From: an uncultured Clostridia bacterium
GTDB lineage: Bacteria > Bacillota > Clostridia > TANB77 > CAG-508
DNA: 64,000 nt
NCBI GenBank assembly: GCA_934121925.1
Contig: CAKOVK010000004.1
Span: 14,273-78,272, forward strand
Direction of reading: 5' to 3'
The first letter of the stretch is position 1, and each line of letters starts with the position of its first letter. Shown in pieces: positions 33,117 to 43,152 of the stretch. Position numbers and translations under genes: made by a program. Under the pieces are notes generated by a model that saw nothing but the letters and a program-made list of their open reading frames with translations, was not told where the DNA came from and made no database searches.

Positions 33117-34280
33117 ATGAAAGAGAAAGTTAAAACAAAATTTGAAGAGTTATTTGGAAACAAAGGAGAAATTAAAGAATATTTTGCACCAGGAAGAGTG
33201 AATTTAATTGGAGAACACACAGATTATAATGGAGGACACGTATTCCCTTGTGCATTAACAATGGGAACTTATGCAGTCGCAAGAAAAAGAAATGATAACA
33301 AGTTAAGACTATATTCAATGAACTTTGAAAAAATAGGAGTGTTAGAATCTACAATAGATGATTTGAAATATAATCCTAAAGAGGATTGGATTAACTATCC
33401 TAAGTCAATGATTTGGGCAATGAAAAATGATGGCTTTAATATAGACAAAGGATTTGATATAGTATATTATGGAACTATTCCAAACAGTTCAGGACTTTCA
33501 TCTTCTGCTTCAATAGAAGTACTAACAGGATTTGTTTTAAAAGATATGTTTAATTTAGATGTAGATATGACAAAGATTGCATTGCTAGGACAAAAGGCAG
33601 AGAATAAATACATAGGTGTAAACTGCGGAATAATGGATCAATTTATAATTGCAAATGGAAAAAAAGATTGTGCGATATTCTTAGATACGGCAAATTTAGA
33701 ATATGAATATGCACCAGTAAAATTGGAAAATGCAAAAATAGTAATAATGAATACAAATAAAAAAAGAGGACTAGGAGATTCTAAATATAATGAAAGAAGA
33801 GCAGAATGTGAAGAAGCTTTAAAAGAATTACAACAAAAACTAAATATAAAATCATTAGGAGAACTTACAGAAGAAGAGTTTGAAGCAAATAAAGATTTAA
33901 TAAAGAGTGAAACAAGACAAAAAAGAGCAAAACATGCTGTATATGAAAATCAAAGAACAATAAAAGCAGTAAAAGCATTAAAAGAAAATAAGATAGATTT
34001 ACTTGGAAAATTAATGATAGCTTCACACAATTCTTTAAGAGATGATTATGAAGTTACAGGGAAAGAACTAGATACTTTAGTAGAAGAAAGCTTAAATCAA
34101 GAAGGAGTAATAGGAGCAAGAATGACAGGAGCAGGTTTCGGAGGATGTGCAGTAAGTATAGTAAAATCAGACAAAGTAGATGATTTTATAAAAAATGTAG
34201 GAAAAGAATATAAAGAAAAAATTGGTTATGAAGCAGACTTTTATGCAGTAGAAATAGGAAATGGGCCAACAATATTATAA
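33117..34280 (+). CDS. galK: Galactokinase
   Basis: A 387-residue GHMP kinase that phosphorylates galactose with ATP (Leloir pathway). The galactokinase signature APGRVNLIGEHTDYNGGHVFP, the GHMP motif IPNSSGLSSSAS and GVNCGIMDQF (catalytic Asp) are intact, as is the C-terminal RMTGAGFGGCAV. Start ATG 33117 is chosen because an earlier ATG at 33105 contains the ribosome site GGAGG itself. No galT or galE is adjacent. Confidence 0.96.
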   Translation: MKEKVKTKFEELFGNKGEIKEYFAPGRVNLIGEHTDYNGGHVFPCALTMGTYAVARKRNDNKLRLYSMNFEKIGVLESTIDDLKYNPKEDWINYPKSMIWAMKNDGFNIDKGFDIVYYGTIPNSSGLSSSASIEVLTGFVLKDMFNLDVDMTKIALLGQKAENKYIGVNCGIMDQFIIANGKKDCAIFLDTANLEYEYAPVKLENAKIVIMNTNKKRGLGDSKYNERRAECEEALKELQQKLNIKSLGELTEEEFEANKDLIKSETRQKRAKHAVYENQRTIKAVKALKENKIDLLGKLMIASHNSLRDDYEVTGKELDTLVEESLNQEGVIGARMTGAGFGGCAVSIVKSDKVDDFIKNVGKEYKEKIGYEADFYAVEIGNGPTIL

Positions 34281-34296
34281 AAAATAATAGTGCATA

Positions 34297-34315
34297 GGGC
34301 GAACAAAGTTCGCCC
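34297..34315 (+). terminator. Hairpin between galK and coaW
   Basis: Perfect 8 bp GGGCGAAC/GTTCGCCC stem with a 3-base loop; no T run, so a weak or non-standard terminator. Confidence 0.45.
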
Positions 34316-34343
34316 ATTATTCATTGTAAGAGAAGGGATACAT

Positions 34344-35153
34344 ATGAGTATTATAGGAGTAGATTTAGGAAGCACAATGACAAAAGTAGTGCAAATAAAA
34401 AATAACAACTTAACAAATAAAGGAATATATTCTGAAAAAAACGTAGAAAAAGTAATAGAAAAATTCATTAATGATAACAATATAGATTTAACAGAAATAG
34501 AAGAGTTTGTAACAACAGGAGTAGGAGCATCAAAAATCAAAAAGAATATTTACAATAAGCCAACAAAAATAGTAAATGAGTTTGAAGCTATTGCAAACTG
34601 TGTAGACAAAAATTGCCTAATAGCAAGCATAGGAACAGGAACAGCTTTTATTCTAAAAAATGGAGAGAATGCCGTTCATTTAGGAGGAAGTGGATTAGGC
34701 GGAGGAACTCTAATAAATTTAGCAAAAGAATTAGCAAATATTGATGATTTTAACAATATAAAAGAATTAATATTAAAGGGAAATTTGAATAGTGTAGATT
34801 TAAGATTAAAAGATATAACTCAAGAGAAACTTTCTAATTTAAGTATGGATACGACTGTTTCTAATTTTGGAAAAATAGAACCAAATGCAAACGAATCAGA
34901 TATGATTAAAGGAATACTAAATATGATAATGGAATCTATTGCAGTTATGTGTGCAATGGCTTTGAAAAATACAAAAATAAAAGAGGTTGTTGTAATAGGA
35001 ACAATAACAACATTACCTCTAATAAAAGATATACTAAAAAGAGTGTCAGCTTTACATGATGTGAGTTTTGAAATTCCTGAAAATTCGCAATTTTTAACGG
35101 CAGTAGGTGCAGTAAGAAAAGAATTTATCTCTCTTGAGAATTATCAGATTTAG
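34344..35153 (+). CDS. coaW: Type II pantothenate kinase-like protein
   Basis: A 269-residue ASKHA-fold kinase of the type II pantothenate kinase family (CoaW), the first step of CoA synthesis. GVDLGSTMTKVV is the phosphate-1 motif, IASIGTGTAF and LGGSGLGGGTL the later nucleotide-binding loops, and VVVIGTI the adenosine motif. Start ATG 34344 follows AGAAGGG; an in-frame upstream extension runs through the preceding hairpin and is rejected. Its 3' end overlaps the convergent gene by 29 bases. Confidence 0.85.
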   Translation: MSIIGVDLGSTMTKVVQIKNNNLTNKGIYSEKNVEKVIEKFINDNNIDLTEIEEFVTTGVGASKIKKNIYNKPTKIVNEFEAIANCVDKNCLIASIGTGTAFILKNGENAVHLGGSGLGGGTLINLAKELANIDDFNNIKELILKGNLNSVDLRLKDITQEKLSNLSMDTTVSNFGKIEPNANESDMIKGILNMIMESIAVMCAMALKNTKIKEVVVIGTITTLPLIKDILKRVSALHDVSFEIPENSQFLTAVGAVRKEFISLENYQI

Positions 35154-35697
35154 GCTCAAATTTACCGGAGTCTAATATTTTTTGAACTTCAGGAGAAATA
35201 GTTGGTGGAAATTTTGAATCTCTAATATCTTTTAATACCTTTAAATCTCTTTCTAAGAATTCAGGACAATTCTTTTTGAAAATATGTGAAAGCTTTAACA
35301 TTTCTAGTTTATCAATAAATAAATATAAAGATTCTTTACCAAGTTTTTGAGCAATAAAAATAATGTCACCATTAGAAAGCTTAGAAAGTTTGTCTTCACT
35401 TAATGTATTAAAGAAGTACTCAGTGTCTAAAGTATTCAATGTTTGAAAATTATTTAGTCTCTCTCTTAACATTACTAAATTATTCTTTAATTTGTTAAAC
35501 TCATTTTGCCTATTTTTTCCGTATGCAGCTAATATCTTTTCTCTTTCGGTAGTACCAGGTGAAAATGACCTATTATTAAAACTTAATATTTTTTCTTCTA
35601 TATATCTTTCTAAGTCAAATAAATAGCAAAAATCAGATTCATTATAAATTATATCTTTAAAATTATCGTTAAATATTATTTCATCAAAATTCTTCAT
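35125..35697 (-). CDS. Hypothetical helical protein
   Basis: A 190-residue, highly charged, probably all-helical protein. AAGGAG precedes the ATG on the minus strand. The middle (RQNEFNKLKNNLVMLRERL) suggests a coiled coil. No family recognised. It converges with and overlaps the coaW 3' end by 29 bases, so the two mRNAs are complementary there. Confidence 0.7.
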   Translation of the reverse strand: MKNFDEIIFNDNFKDIIYNESDFCYLFDLERYIEEKILSFNNRSFSPGTTEREKILAAYGKNRQNEFNKLKNNLVMLRERLNNFQTLNTLDTEYFFNTLSEDKLSKLSNGDIIFIAQKLGKESLYLFIDKLEMLKLSHIFKKNCPEFLERDLKVLKDIRDSKFPPTISPEVQKILDSGKFEPKSDNSQER

Positions 35698-35773
35698 AGA
35701 ACCGCTCCTTATATAAATATAATATAATTATAACATTAATAATAAAAAAATCAAATTTTTATTCAAAAAAAGT

Positions 35774-35802
35774 TTGACAAAGACAGTTTTTTAATAGATA
35801 AT
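35774..35802 (+). promoter_or_regulatory. Promoter of the glucan phosphorylase gene
   Basis: TTGACA, 17-base spacer, GATAAT, about 60 bases before the start codon. Confidence 0.65.
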
Positions 35803-35859
35803 TATTATTGTTATATACTAGAGAAATTTTTAGAAAAATACGAAGGAGGTACATTATAA

Positions 35860-38421
35860 ATGTACGTATTTAATAAGATAATGGTAAATCCACAATTACC
35901 AAAGAAGATAGACAAACTATCTAAAATAGCAAATAATTTATGGTGGTCTTGGAACACAGAATTTTTAAAGCTATTCAAAAAAATAGATATAGATTTATGG
36001 GAAAAGTGTGGTAAAAATCCTGTTAAATTTTTAAAATTAGTGGACCAAGAAAAATTAGAAAGCATAGCAGAAGACTATGAATTTATAAAAGAATATAATA
36101 AAAATGCTAACAATTTTGAATCTTACATGGAAAGCAAAAATACATGGTTTAATAAAAATTATCCAGAAAACAAAAGTGACCTAATAGCATATTTTTCAGC
36201 AGAATATGGGTTAGATGAGATTTTACCAATATACTCTGGTGGACTTGGAATGTTATCTGGTGACCATTTAAAATCAGCAAGCGATTTAGGTATCCCATTA
36301 GTAGCAGTTGGGCTATTGTATAAAAATGGGTATTTCCATCAAAAAATAAATGCTGCAGGGGGACAAGAATCTGAATATCATGATATAGAATTAGAAAATT
36401 TGCCTATAATTCCAGTAAAAAAAGAAACAGATGAAAATTTAATAATATCAGTAAAAATGCCAAATGGAAGACTTTACTTAAAAGTATGGAAAATTCAAGT
36501 AGGAAGAGTAAATTTATATTTATTAGATTCGGATATAGAAGAAAATACAGATGAATATAGAGATGTAACACTAAGACTATATGGTGGAGACCAGGAAATG
36601 AGAATTAGACAAGAAATAGTTCTAGGAATAGGCGGAGTAACACTACTAAAAGAACTAGGACTTAACCCTACTATTTACCATATGAACGAAGGACATTCTT
36701 CTTTCTTAGTACTAGAACTAATTAAAGACATAATGGAAGAGAAAAAAGTATCTTTTAACATAGCAAAAGATATAGTAACAGCAAAAACAGTATTTACAAC
36801 GCATACGCCAGTTCCAGCAGGAAATGATATATTCCCAACAACATTAGTAGAAAAATATTTTAAAGATTTTTGGGTTCCTTTAGGAATTTCAAAAGAAGAA
36901 TTTATGAAATTAGGAATGAAACCTAAAGAAGAAAATAAAACAACATTCAATATGGGAATTTTAGCATTAAAAATAGCTGGAAAGAAAAATGGAGTAAGTA
37001 AACTTCATGGAGCGGTTTCTAGAGAATTGTTTGGAGAAGTATGGCCAGAAATTGCACCAAACGAATCTCCAATTACATATGTAACAAACGGAATACACAC
37101 GTGTACATGGCTTGCACCAACTCTTAAACAACTTTATAATAAATATTTAACTCCATATTGGCAAGATAAAATACATTTGAATGAAACTTGGGAAAAAATA
37201 AATAATATTCCAGATGAAGAACTTTGGAAAGAACATACACTAAGAAAAGAAAGATTATTTAAACTTGTAAATGAGAATGTAACGAATAGGTTAAGAAATA
37301 ATGGAATGCATTATGATCAAATAAGAGAAATAACATCAAAACTAAATCCAAATGCATTAACAATAGGATTTGCAAGAAGATTTGCAACATATAAAAGGGC
37401 TACATTAATATTTAAAGACTTAGAAAGAATTACACAAATATTAAATGATGAATCAAAACCTGTTCAATTAATATTTGCAGGGAAAGCACATCCAAAAGAT
37501 ATAGAAGGCCAAAATTTAATTAAGAGAATACATGAAATATCTATGATGCCTCAATTTAAAGGAAGAATATTCTTACTTGAGGGATACAATATGGAAATTT
37601 CAAGACATTTAATTTCTGGTGTCGATGTATGGCTTAATAATCCAAGAAGACCAATGGAAGCTTCTGGAACTAGTGGTGAAAAAGCTTCTGTAAATGGAGT
37701 TGTTAACTTCAGTATACTAGATGGATGGTGGGCAGAAGGCTACAACCAAAAAAATGGTTGGGCAATAGGAACAAACGCAGAATACTACTCATATGAAGAA
37801 CAAGATACAGCAGATAGTGAAAGTATTTATAATATATTAGAAAATAAAATAATACCTGCATATTATAATAAAGAAAATGGAATATCAAAAGAATGGCTTA
37901 CATTAATGAAAAACTCTATTATCTCTACTGGAGGAAATTATAGTACGGCTAGAATGCTTGTGGATTATACAAACAAGTTATATATGCCATTATGTAATTT
38001 GACTAATAAATATTTTAAGAATTTAGATTTAGTTACAGAATATAACAAAATAAAAAATGGCTTATATGCAAATTGGGAAGACATTGTAATAGAGCAAAAC
38101 AATAACTTAGATAATATATCAATGGATGCAGGAAAGAATATAGATGTGTCATGTATGGTAAAACTTCCTAATATAAATGTAGAGAACATAGAAGCACAAG
38201 TATATTATGGAAAGATATTAGATAATGGAACAATAGAAAATATAAGTATAATACCAATGAATTTAGTAAAAAGTGATAAAGAAAATAAAACATATACTTA
38301 TACTGCTAAAATAGAATTAAAAACTGGTGGAAACTATGGATATACATTTAGGGTAATGCCAAAACATGAAATGTTATTAGATAGTGCTAATTTGAATCTA
38401 GTAAAATGGATAACAAAATAG
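35860..38421 (+). CDS. glgP: Alpha-glucan (glycogen) phosphorylase
   Basis: An 853-residue GT35 phosphorylase of the alpha-glucan family (TIGR02094 type) that releases glucose 1-phosphate from glycogen or maltodextrin. The N-terminal DUF3417-like segment (IANNLWWSWN), the glucan-site loop IYSGGLGMLSGDHLKSASDLG and NEGHSS are typical. The PLP lysine lies in ASGTSGEKASVNG. AAGGAGG precedes the ATG. About 100 residues at the C-terminus (after TEYNKIKNGL) form an extra beta-rich domain. It stands alone, with no other glycogen genes near. Confidence 0.94.
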   Translation: MYVFNKIMVNPQLPKKIDKLSKIANNLWWSWNTEFLKLFKKIDIDLWEKCGKNPVKFLKLVDQEKLESIAEDYEFIKEYNKNANNFESYMESKNTWFNKNYPENKSDLIAYFSAEYGLDEILPIYSGGLGMLSGDHLKSASDLGIPLVAVGLLYKNGYFHQKINAAGGQESEYHDIELENLPIIPVKKETDENLIISVKMPNGRLYLKVWKIQVGRVNLYLLDSDIEENTDEYRDVTLRLYGGDQEMRIRQEIVLGIGGVTLLKELGLNPTIYHMNEGHSSFLVLELIKDIMEEKKVSFNIAKDIVTAKTVFTTHTPVPAGNDIFPTTLVEKYFKDFWVPLGISKEEFMKLGMKPKEENKTTFNMGILALKIAGKKNGVSKLHGAVSRELFGEVWPEIAPNESPITYVTNGIHTCTWLAPTLKQLYNKYLTPYWQDKIHLNETWEKINNIPDEELWKEHTLRKERLFKLVNENVTNRLRNNGMHYDQIREITSKLNPNALTIGFARRFATYKRATLIFKDLERITQILNDESKPVQLIFAGKAHPKDIEGQNLIKRIHEISMMPQFKGRIFLLEGYNMEISRHLISGVDVWLNNPRRPMEASGTSGEKASVNGVVNFSILDGWWAEGYNQKNGWAIGTNAEYYSYEEQDTADSESIYNILENKIIPAYYNKENGISKEWLTLMKNSIISTGGNYSTARMLVDYTNKLYMPLCNLTNKYFKNLDLVTEYNKIKNGLYANWEDIVIEQNNNLDNISMDAGKNIDVSCMVKLPNINVENIEAQVYYGKILDNGTIENISIIPMNLVKSDKENKTYTYTAKIELKTGGNYGYTFRVMPKHEMLLDSANLNLVKWITK

Positions 38422-38441
38422 ATTTTGAAGTGCTAAGTGTG

Positions 38442-38499
38442 GTGTGAGAATAGTGAATCTTGGGGTAATAACCTTAAAATCCCAACTCCAATCTCACAC
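38442..38499 (+). terminator. Nested hairpin between glgP and pyk
   Basis: Outer stem GTGTGAGA/TCTCACAC and an inner TTGGG/CCCAA pairing, followed by ATTTTATT. A terminator for glgP or a structured pyk leader. Confidence 0.5.
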
Positions 38500-38539
38500 A
38501 TTTTATTATAAAATTACAATTATAAGGAAGGAATTTATT

Positions 38540-39982
38540 ATGAGAAAAACAAAAATAGTGTGTACTCTAGGACCTGCAACAGATGATCCAGAAGTGTTAA
38601 AACAATTGATGCATGCAGGAATGAATGTGGGAAGAATAAACTTTTCTCACGGAAATTATCAAGATCAAGAAGAAAGAATAAATGTATTCAAATGGATTAG
38701 AGGAGAATTAGGATTACCAATCCCTTTACTTTTAGATACACAAGGACCAGAAATAAGAATAGGTAAATTTAAAGATGATAAAAAAGTTCTATTAGAAAAA
38801 GGAGCTACTTTTACATTACTAAACTCAGAAGAGTTAGGAGATGAAACAAAGGTATCTATAACATATAAAGAACTATATAAAGATGTAGATATAGGCAAAA
38901 CAATACTTATAAATGATGGAACAATAGAACTAAAAGTAAAAGAAATAGTAGATAAAGATATAATTTGTGAAGTCATTCAAGGCGGATACTTAACAAACAG
39001 AAAAAGTATTAATGTTCCAGATTTAATTTTAAACTTGCCAAGTATAACAGAAAAAGATATTGCAGATATAAAATATGGCATAACAGCAGGATTTGACTAC
39101 ATTGCAGCATCATTTGTAAGAAAACCAGAAGATGTACTTGCAATAAAAGAAGTTTTAAAGCAAAATAATGGAGAGCATATAAAGGTTATTTCAAAAATTG
39201 AAAATAGAGAAGGAATAAACAATTTCGATAAAATACTAAAAGTATCAGATGGAATAATGGTAGCAAGAGGCGACCTGGGCGTAGAAATACCTATGGAAGA
39301 AGTTCCAATATACCAAAAGCAATTTATTAAAAAAACATATAAGCAAGGTAAACCAGTAATAACAGCAACACAAATGTTAGAAAGTATGATAACAAATTCA
39401 AAACCAACAAGAGCAGAAGTTAGTGATATTGCAAATGCAATATATGATGGAAGTAGCGCAATAATGCTATCTGGAGAAACAGCAACAGGAAACTATCCAA
39501 TAGAATGCGTAAAAACTATGGATAGAGTAGCAATAACAATAGAAAAATCATTAAAATACTGGAAAAGATTTAAAAACAGAGAATATGACTTGGAAAAATT
39601 AGACTATAAGTTTAATATGAATTATTCTGTTTGTACTTTAGCATCAAACATAGAACCTAAAGCAATAATTGCATACACAAATACAGGAGATACATCAAGA
39701 ATGTTATCTAGTTTTGGCCCAGAATGTCCAATATTTGCAATTACAGAAAATGAAACAACATATAGGCAACTGGGGGCAGCTTGGAATATAATACCTAAAT
39801 TATTCCCACATCAAGAAAGCATAGACAAATTGGTTTATTTAGGAATAAATACTCTAAAGAAAGAAGGATTTTTACAAAAAGGAGACAGAGTAGTAATTGC
39901 AGGAGGCGCAAAAGTTGTTACAGATTTATCTGATGCAGAAGCAGATATAAATACTGTAATGGGAGGAATTGTAATAATATAG
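38540..39982 (+). CDS. pyk: Pyruvate kinase
   Basis: A 480-residue glycolytic enzyme making pyruvate and ATP from phosphoenolpyruvate. MRKTKIVCTLGPA, GRINFSHGN, the catalytic KIENREGINNFDKIL segment, MVARGDLGVEIP and ATQMLESM are all present. It lacks the extra C-terminal PEP-utilising domain found in bacilli. Start ATG 38540 follows AAGGAAGG; the longer in-frame start at 38444 runs through the preceding hairpin and is rejected. Confidence 0.97.
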   Translation: MRKTKIVCTLGPATDDPEVLKQLMHAGMNVGRINFSHGNYQDQEERINVFKWIRGELGLPIPLLLDTQGPEIRIGKFKDDKKVLLEKGATFTLLNSEELGDETKVSITYKELYKDVDIGKTILINDGTIELKVKEIVDKDIICEVIQGGYLTNRKSINVPDLILNLPSITEKDIADIKYGITAGFDYIAASFVRKPEDVLAIKEVLKQNNGEHIKVISKIENREGINNFDKILKVSDGIMVARGDLGVEIPMEEVPIYQKQFIKKTYKQGKPVITATQMLESMITNSKPTRAEVSDIANAIYDGSSAIMLSGETATGNYPIECVKTMDRVAITIEKSLKYWKRFKNREYDLEKLDYKFNMNYSVCTLASNIEPKAIIAYTNTGDTSRMLSSFGPECPIFAITENETTYRQLGAAWNIIPKLFPHQESIDKLVYLGINTLKKEGFLQKGDRVVIAGGAKVVTDLSDAEADINTVMGGIVII

Positions 39983-40047
39983 GCTAAATAACAAAGTGGA
40001 TTAAGTAGCACATATAAAAAAAGAGGTACTAAAAAGGAGACAAAATA

Positions 40048-41004
40048 ATGAAAAAAGTTTTAAAAATTGTAGGAATAGTTTTACTACTAATAATATTAAC
40101 ATTAGTCATAGCAGCATTAATATACGGTAAAAGCTTACTAAACAAGATTAACTATGAAGATGTAACAAGAGATCAAATAGAGATAAATGAGGGAGTTGAA
40201 GAATATTTATCCGAATATAGAAATATAGCTATATTAGGATTGGATGCACGAGACAATACTTTTTCAAACAGCAGAAGTGATTGCATAATAATAGTAAGTA
40301 TAAATAACAACACAAAAGATGTAAAATTTGTTTCTGTTTATAGAGACACTTATTTGCAAATAGATGGATACGGTTTAGATAAAATAACACATGCATACGC
40401 ATACAATAAAGCTCCACTTGCAATAAGCTCAATAAACAAAAATCTAGATTTAGATATAACAGAATATGTAACAATAAACTTTGACTCAGTTACAAGTATA
40501 GTAGATGCAATAGGAGGAATACAAATAACAGTAACAGATGCAGAAGCAAAAAACATACCAGGTTTAACAACTGGCGGTACATATAACTTAACAGGAGCAC
40601 AGGCTTTAGCATATGGAAGAATAAGAAAAATAGACAGCGATTATGCAAGAACAGAAAGAATGAGAAATGTATTGGAAAAAGTATTTGAAAAAGCTAAAAA
40701 AATGGATGTAGCTAAATTAAATAGTTTAGTAAATGAACTATTACCGAAGGTTTCTACAAATATAACACAAAATGAAATTGTAAAAATGATACCAAAAATA
40801 AAAGATTACAATGTGGTTTCAAGTATAGGTTGGCCATATGAAGTAAGAGGAATAACAACAGATAGATGGTATGCAGTACCAGTAACATTGGAACAAAATG
40901 TAAAAAAACTACATGAAGATTTATTTGGCGAAAGTGATTATGAAGTCTCTAAAGAAGTAAAAGAAATAAGCGAGAAGATTATAAACAAAACAGGATATAG
41001 ATAA
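40048..41004 (+). CDS. LytR-CpsA-Psr family cell-wall ligase
   Basis: A 318-residue LCP protein that attaches polyprenyl-linked glycopolymers to peptidoglycan outside the membrane. One N-terminal membrane helix (about 5-27), then NIAILGLDARD, the SRSDCIIIVSIN strand with conserved Arg and Asp, SVYRDTYLQI, and ALAYGRIRKIDSDYARTERM at the lipid-phosphate site. It directly precedes the polysaccharide locus and likely anchors its product. AAGGAGA precedes the ATG. A strong terminator follows. Confidence 0.93.
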   Translation: MKKVLKIVGIVLLLIILTLVIAALIYGKSLLNKINYEDVTRDQIEINEGVEEYLSEYRNIAILGLDARDNTFSNSRSDCIIIVSINNNTKDVKFVSVYRDTYLQIDGYGLDKITHAYAYNKAPLAISSINKNLDLDITEYVTINFDSVTSIVDAIGGIQITVTDAEAKNIPGLTTGGTYNLTGAQALAYGRIRKIDSDYARTERMRNVLEKVFEKAKKMDVAKLNSLVNELLPKVSTNITQNEIVKMIPKIKDYNVVSSIGWPYEVRGITTDRWYAVPVTLEQNVKKLHEDLFGESDYEVSKEVKEISEKIINKTGYR

Positions 41005-41042
41005 AGCAAAAAGATGCTAGAATTTAGCATCTTTTTTGCTTT
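41004..41042 (+). terminator. Terminator after the LCP gene
   Basis: AAGATGCTA/TAGCATCTT stem with flanking AAAGCAAA/TTTGCTTT and a T6 run. Confidence 0.9.
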
Positions 41043-41095
41043 GAAAATGCATCTAAAAAACACAACAGATAATTTAAAAATAACATAAAAAAAAC

Positions 41096-41124
41096 TTGAT
41101 TAAATAATAACTTTGTCGTAAAAT
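41096..41124 (+). promoter_or_regulatory. Promoter of the polysaccharide operon
   Basis: TTGATT, 17-base spacer, TAAAAT. It is the only clear promoter seen at the head of the locus; most genes downstream are closely spaced. Confidence 0.7.
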
Positions 41125-41178
41125 ATTTATTGTAATTAAAGTACATTTTTGATACTTTATTATATGGGGGAGATACAA

Positions 41179-43140
41179 TTGAATAAAATTAGAAAATACA
41201 GAAATGCAGTTCTATTTTTAATAGATATATTAATAATTTCATGTGCATCTATAGTGACATCTTTTTTAGTAAATAATACTATAGATTTTTTAAAAGAAAA
41301 AAATCTTGAATTAGTTAGAAATACAATTTTTATATCTATAATTGTATATCAAATATATTTTAATCTTTTTGAAACTTATAAAAAGATAACAAGATATGAA
41401 AATGGAAAAGATTATTTAATCTATGCATTGGCAAGTGTCTTGTCAGCTTCATCTATAATATTATTAGGGTTTATGTTCAATATGCCTATTCTTGGATATA
41501 AACAAACTATACTTTCTATGATAATAATTATCGTTTCAACAATTTCATATAGAGTAATAATAAGACTTATTTTGAATATAGACCATAAAAATCAAGAACA
41601 GACTCAAAACAAAAAAAATCTATTAATAATCGGGGCGGGAGAAGCAGCAAGAGACATAATAAAAACAATAAAAGCAAAAATGAATCATACATACAATATT
41701 GTTGGTATAATAGATGACAATCCAAATAAAATCAATTATATAATTTCTGGAGTTAAAATTTTAGGAAATAGATATAACATACAAGAAATATGTAGAAAAA
41801 ACAATGTAGATACAATATTTTTCTCGATTGCAAATATAGGTAATCAAGACAAAAAGGAAATAATTACATTGTGCCAAGGAACTAATGCAAAAGTAAGAAT
41901 TCTTCCAAGCACTACAGACATAATAAAAGGAAAAAGCATAATGCAAAACTTAAGAGATGTGGAGATAGATGATATTTTAGGAAGAGAACCAATTGTTTTA
42001 GATAACCAAAATATAGGTGAATTAATAGAAAATAAATGCATTCTAGTAACAGGTGGAGGAGGCTCAATAGGCTCTGAGCTTTGTAGACAAATTGTAAAAT
42101 ATAATCCTAAAACATTAGTAATATTAGATATATACGAAAATAATTTATACAATATAGAAATGGAATTAAGATATAAGCATTATGATGAAAAAATAGATAT
42201 AATTCCAATAGTTGGAAGTGTACGAGATACAAATAAACTAGAAAAGGTATTTAAAGATTACAATCCATATTTAGTGTTCCATGCAGCAGCACATAAACAC
42301 GTACCTCTAATGCAAATAAACCCACTAGAAGCAATTAAAAACAATGTTATAGGAACATACAATGTTGCAAAATGTGCGGACAAGCACAATGTAAAAAGAT
42401 TCATATTAATTTCTACAGACAAAGCGGTTAACCCTACAAATGTAATGGGCGCAAGTAAAAGAATGTGTGAAATGATAATACAAGCAATGAACAGTGTTAG
42501 CAAAACTAAATTTGCAGCAGTTCGTTTTGGAAATGTTTTAGGAAGTAATGGTTCTGTAGTTCCATTATTTAAAAAGCAAATAGCAGCAGGTGGACCAATT
42601 ACAGTAACACATAAAGAAATTACCAGATTTTTTATGACAATACCAGAAGCAGTAGAACTAGTATTACAAGCAATGAGCTATGCAGAAGGTGGAGAAATAT
42701 TTGTTTTAGATATGGGAGAGCCGGTAAAGATTTATGACTTAGCAGTTTCACTTATAAAATTATCTGGACTAGAACCAAACGTAGATATACCAATAAAAAT
42801 AACAGGGTTAAGACCAGGAGAAAAACTATATGAAGAAGTACTAATGGCAGAAGAAGGATTAAAACAAACAGCCCATAACAAAATATTTATTGGAAAGCTA
42901 AATGATGTAAAATATGAATTTATAGAAGAAAAAATTGCAGAATTAAAAGAAATAGTATTAAATGAAGATATCGAAATGAATAAATTTATGGAGAAAATAA
43001 AAGAAATCGTACCTACATATAGAGAACCAGAAATAGTCAATAGATTAAAAGAAGAAGAAACAAAAACTGCTAAAATGAAAAATATTGTAAAACCGTTAGC
43101 AAATACTAAAGAATTGCCATTAGCAGAAAATGCAGATTAG
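41179..43140 (+). CDS. Membrane-bound UDP-HexNAc 4,6-dehydratase (PglF/WbpM-like)
   Basis: A 653-residue protein with four N-terminal membrane helices (about residues 7-135), a CoA-binding-like Rossmann domain starting NLLIIGAGEAARDII, and a C-terminal SDR dehydratase with VTGGGGSIGSELC and the M..K variant of the catalytic Y..K (VMGASKRM). It should convert UDP-GlcNAc or similar to the 4-keto-6-deoxy sugar. Start TTG 41179 follows GGGGGAG by six bases; upstream ATGs at 41149 and 41164 precede or contain that site. A Lys/Glu-rich tail ends the protein. First gene of the locus. Confidence 0.88.
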   Translation: MNKIRKYRNAVLFLIDILIISCASIVTSFLVNNTIDFLKEKNLELVRNTIFISIIVYQIYFNLFETYKKITRYENGKDYLIYALASVLSASSIILLGFMFNMPILGYKQTILSMIIIIVSTISYRVIIRLILNIDHKNQEQTQNKKNLLIIGAGEAARDIIKTIKAKMNHTYNIVGIIDDNPNKINYIISGVKILGNRYNIQEICRKNNVDTIFFSIANIGNQDKKEIITLCQGTNAKVRILPSTTDIIKGKSIMQNLRDVEIDDILGREPIVLDNQNIGELIENKCILVTGGGGSIGSELCRQIVKYNPKTLVILDIYENNLYNIEMELRYKHYDEKIDIIPIVGSVRDTNKLEKVFKDYNPYLVFHAAAHKHVPLMQINPLEAIKNNVIGTYNVAKCADKHNVKRFILISTDKAVNPTNVMGASKRMCEMIIQAMNSVSKTKFAAVRFGNVLGSNGSVVPLFKKQIAAGGPITVTHKEITRFFMTIPEAVELVLQAMSYAEGGEIFVLDMGEPVKIYDLAVSLIKLSGLEPNVDIPIKITGLRPGEKLYEEVLMAEEGLKQTAHNKIFIGKLNDVKYEFIEEKIAELKEIVLNEDIEMNKFMEKIKEIVPTYREPEIVNRLKEEETKTAKMKNIVKPLANTKELPLAENAD

Positions 43141-43152
43141 AAGGAAAAACAA

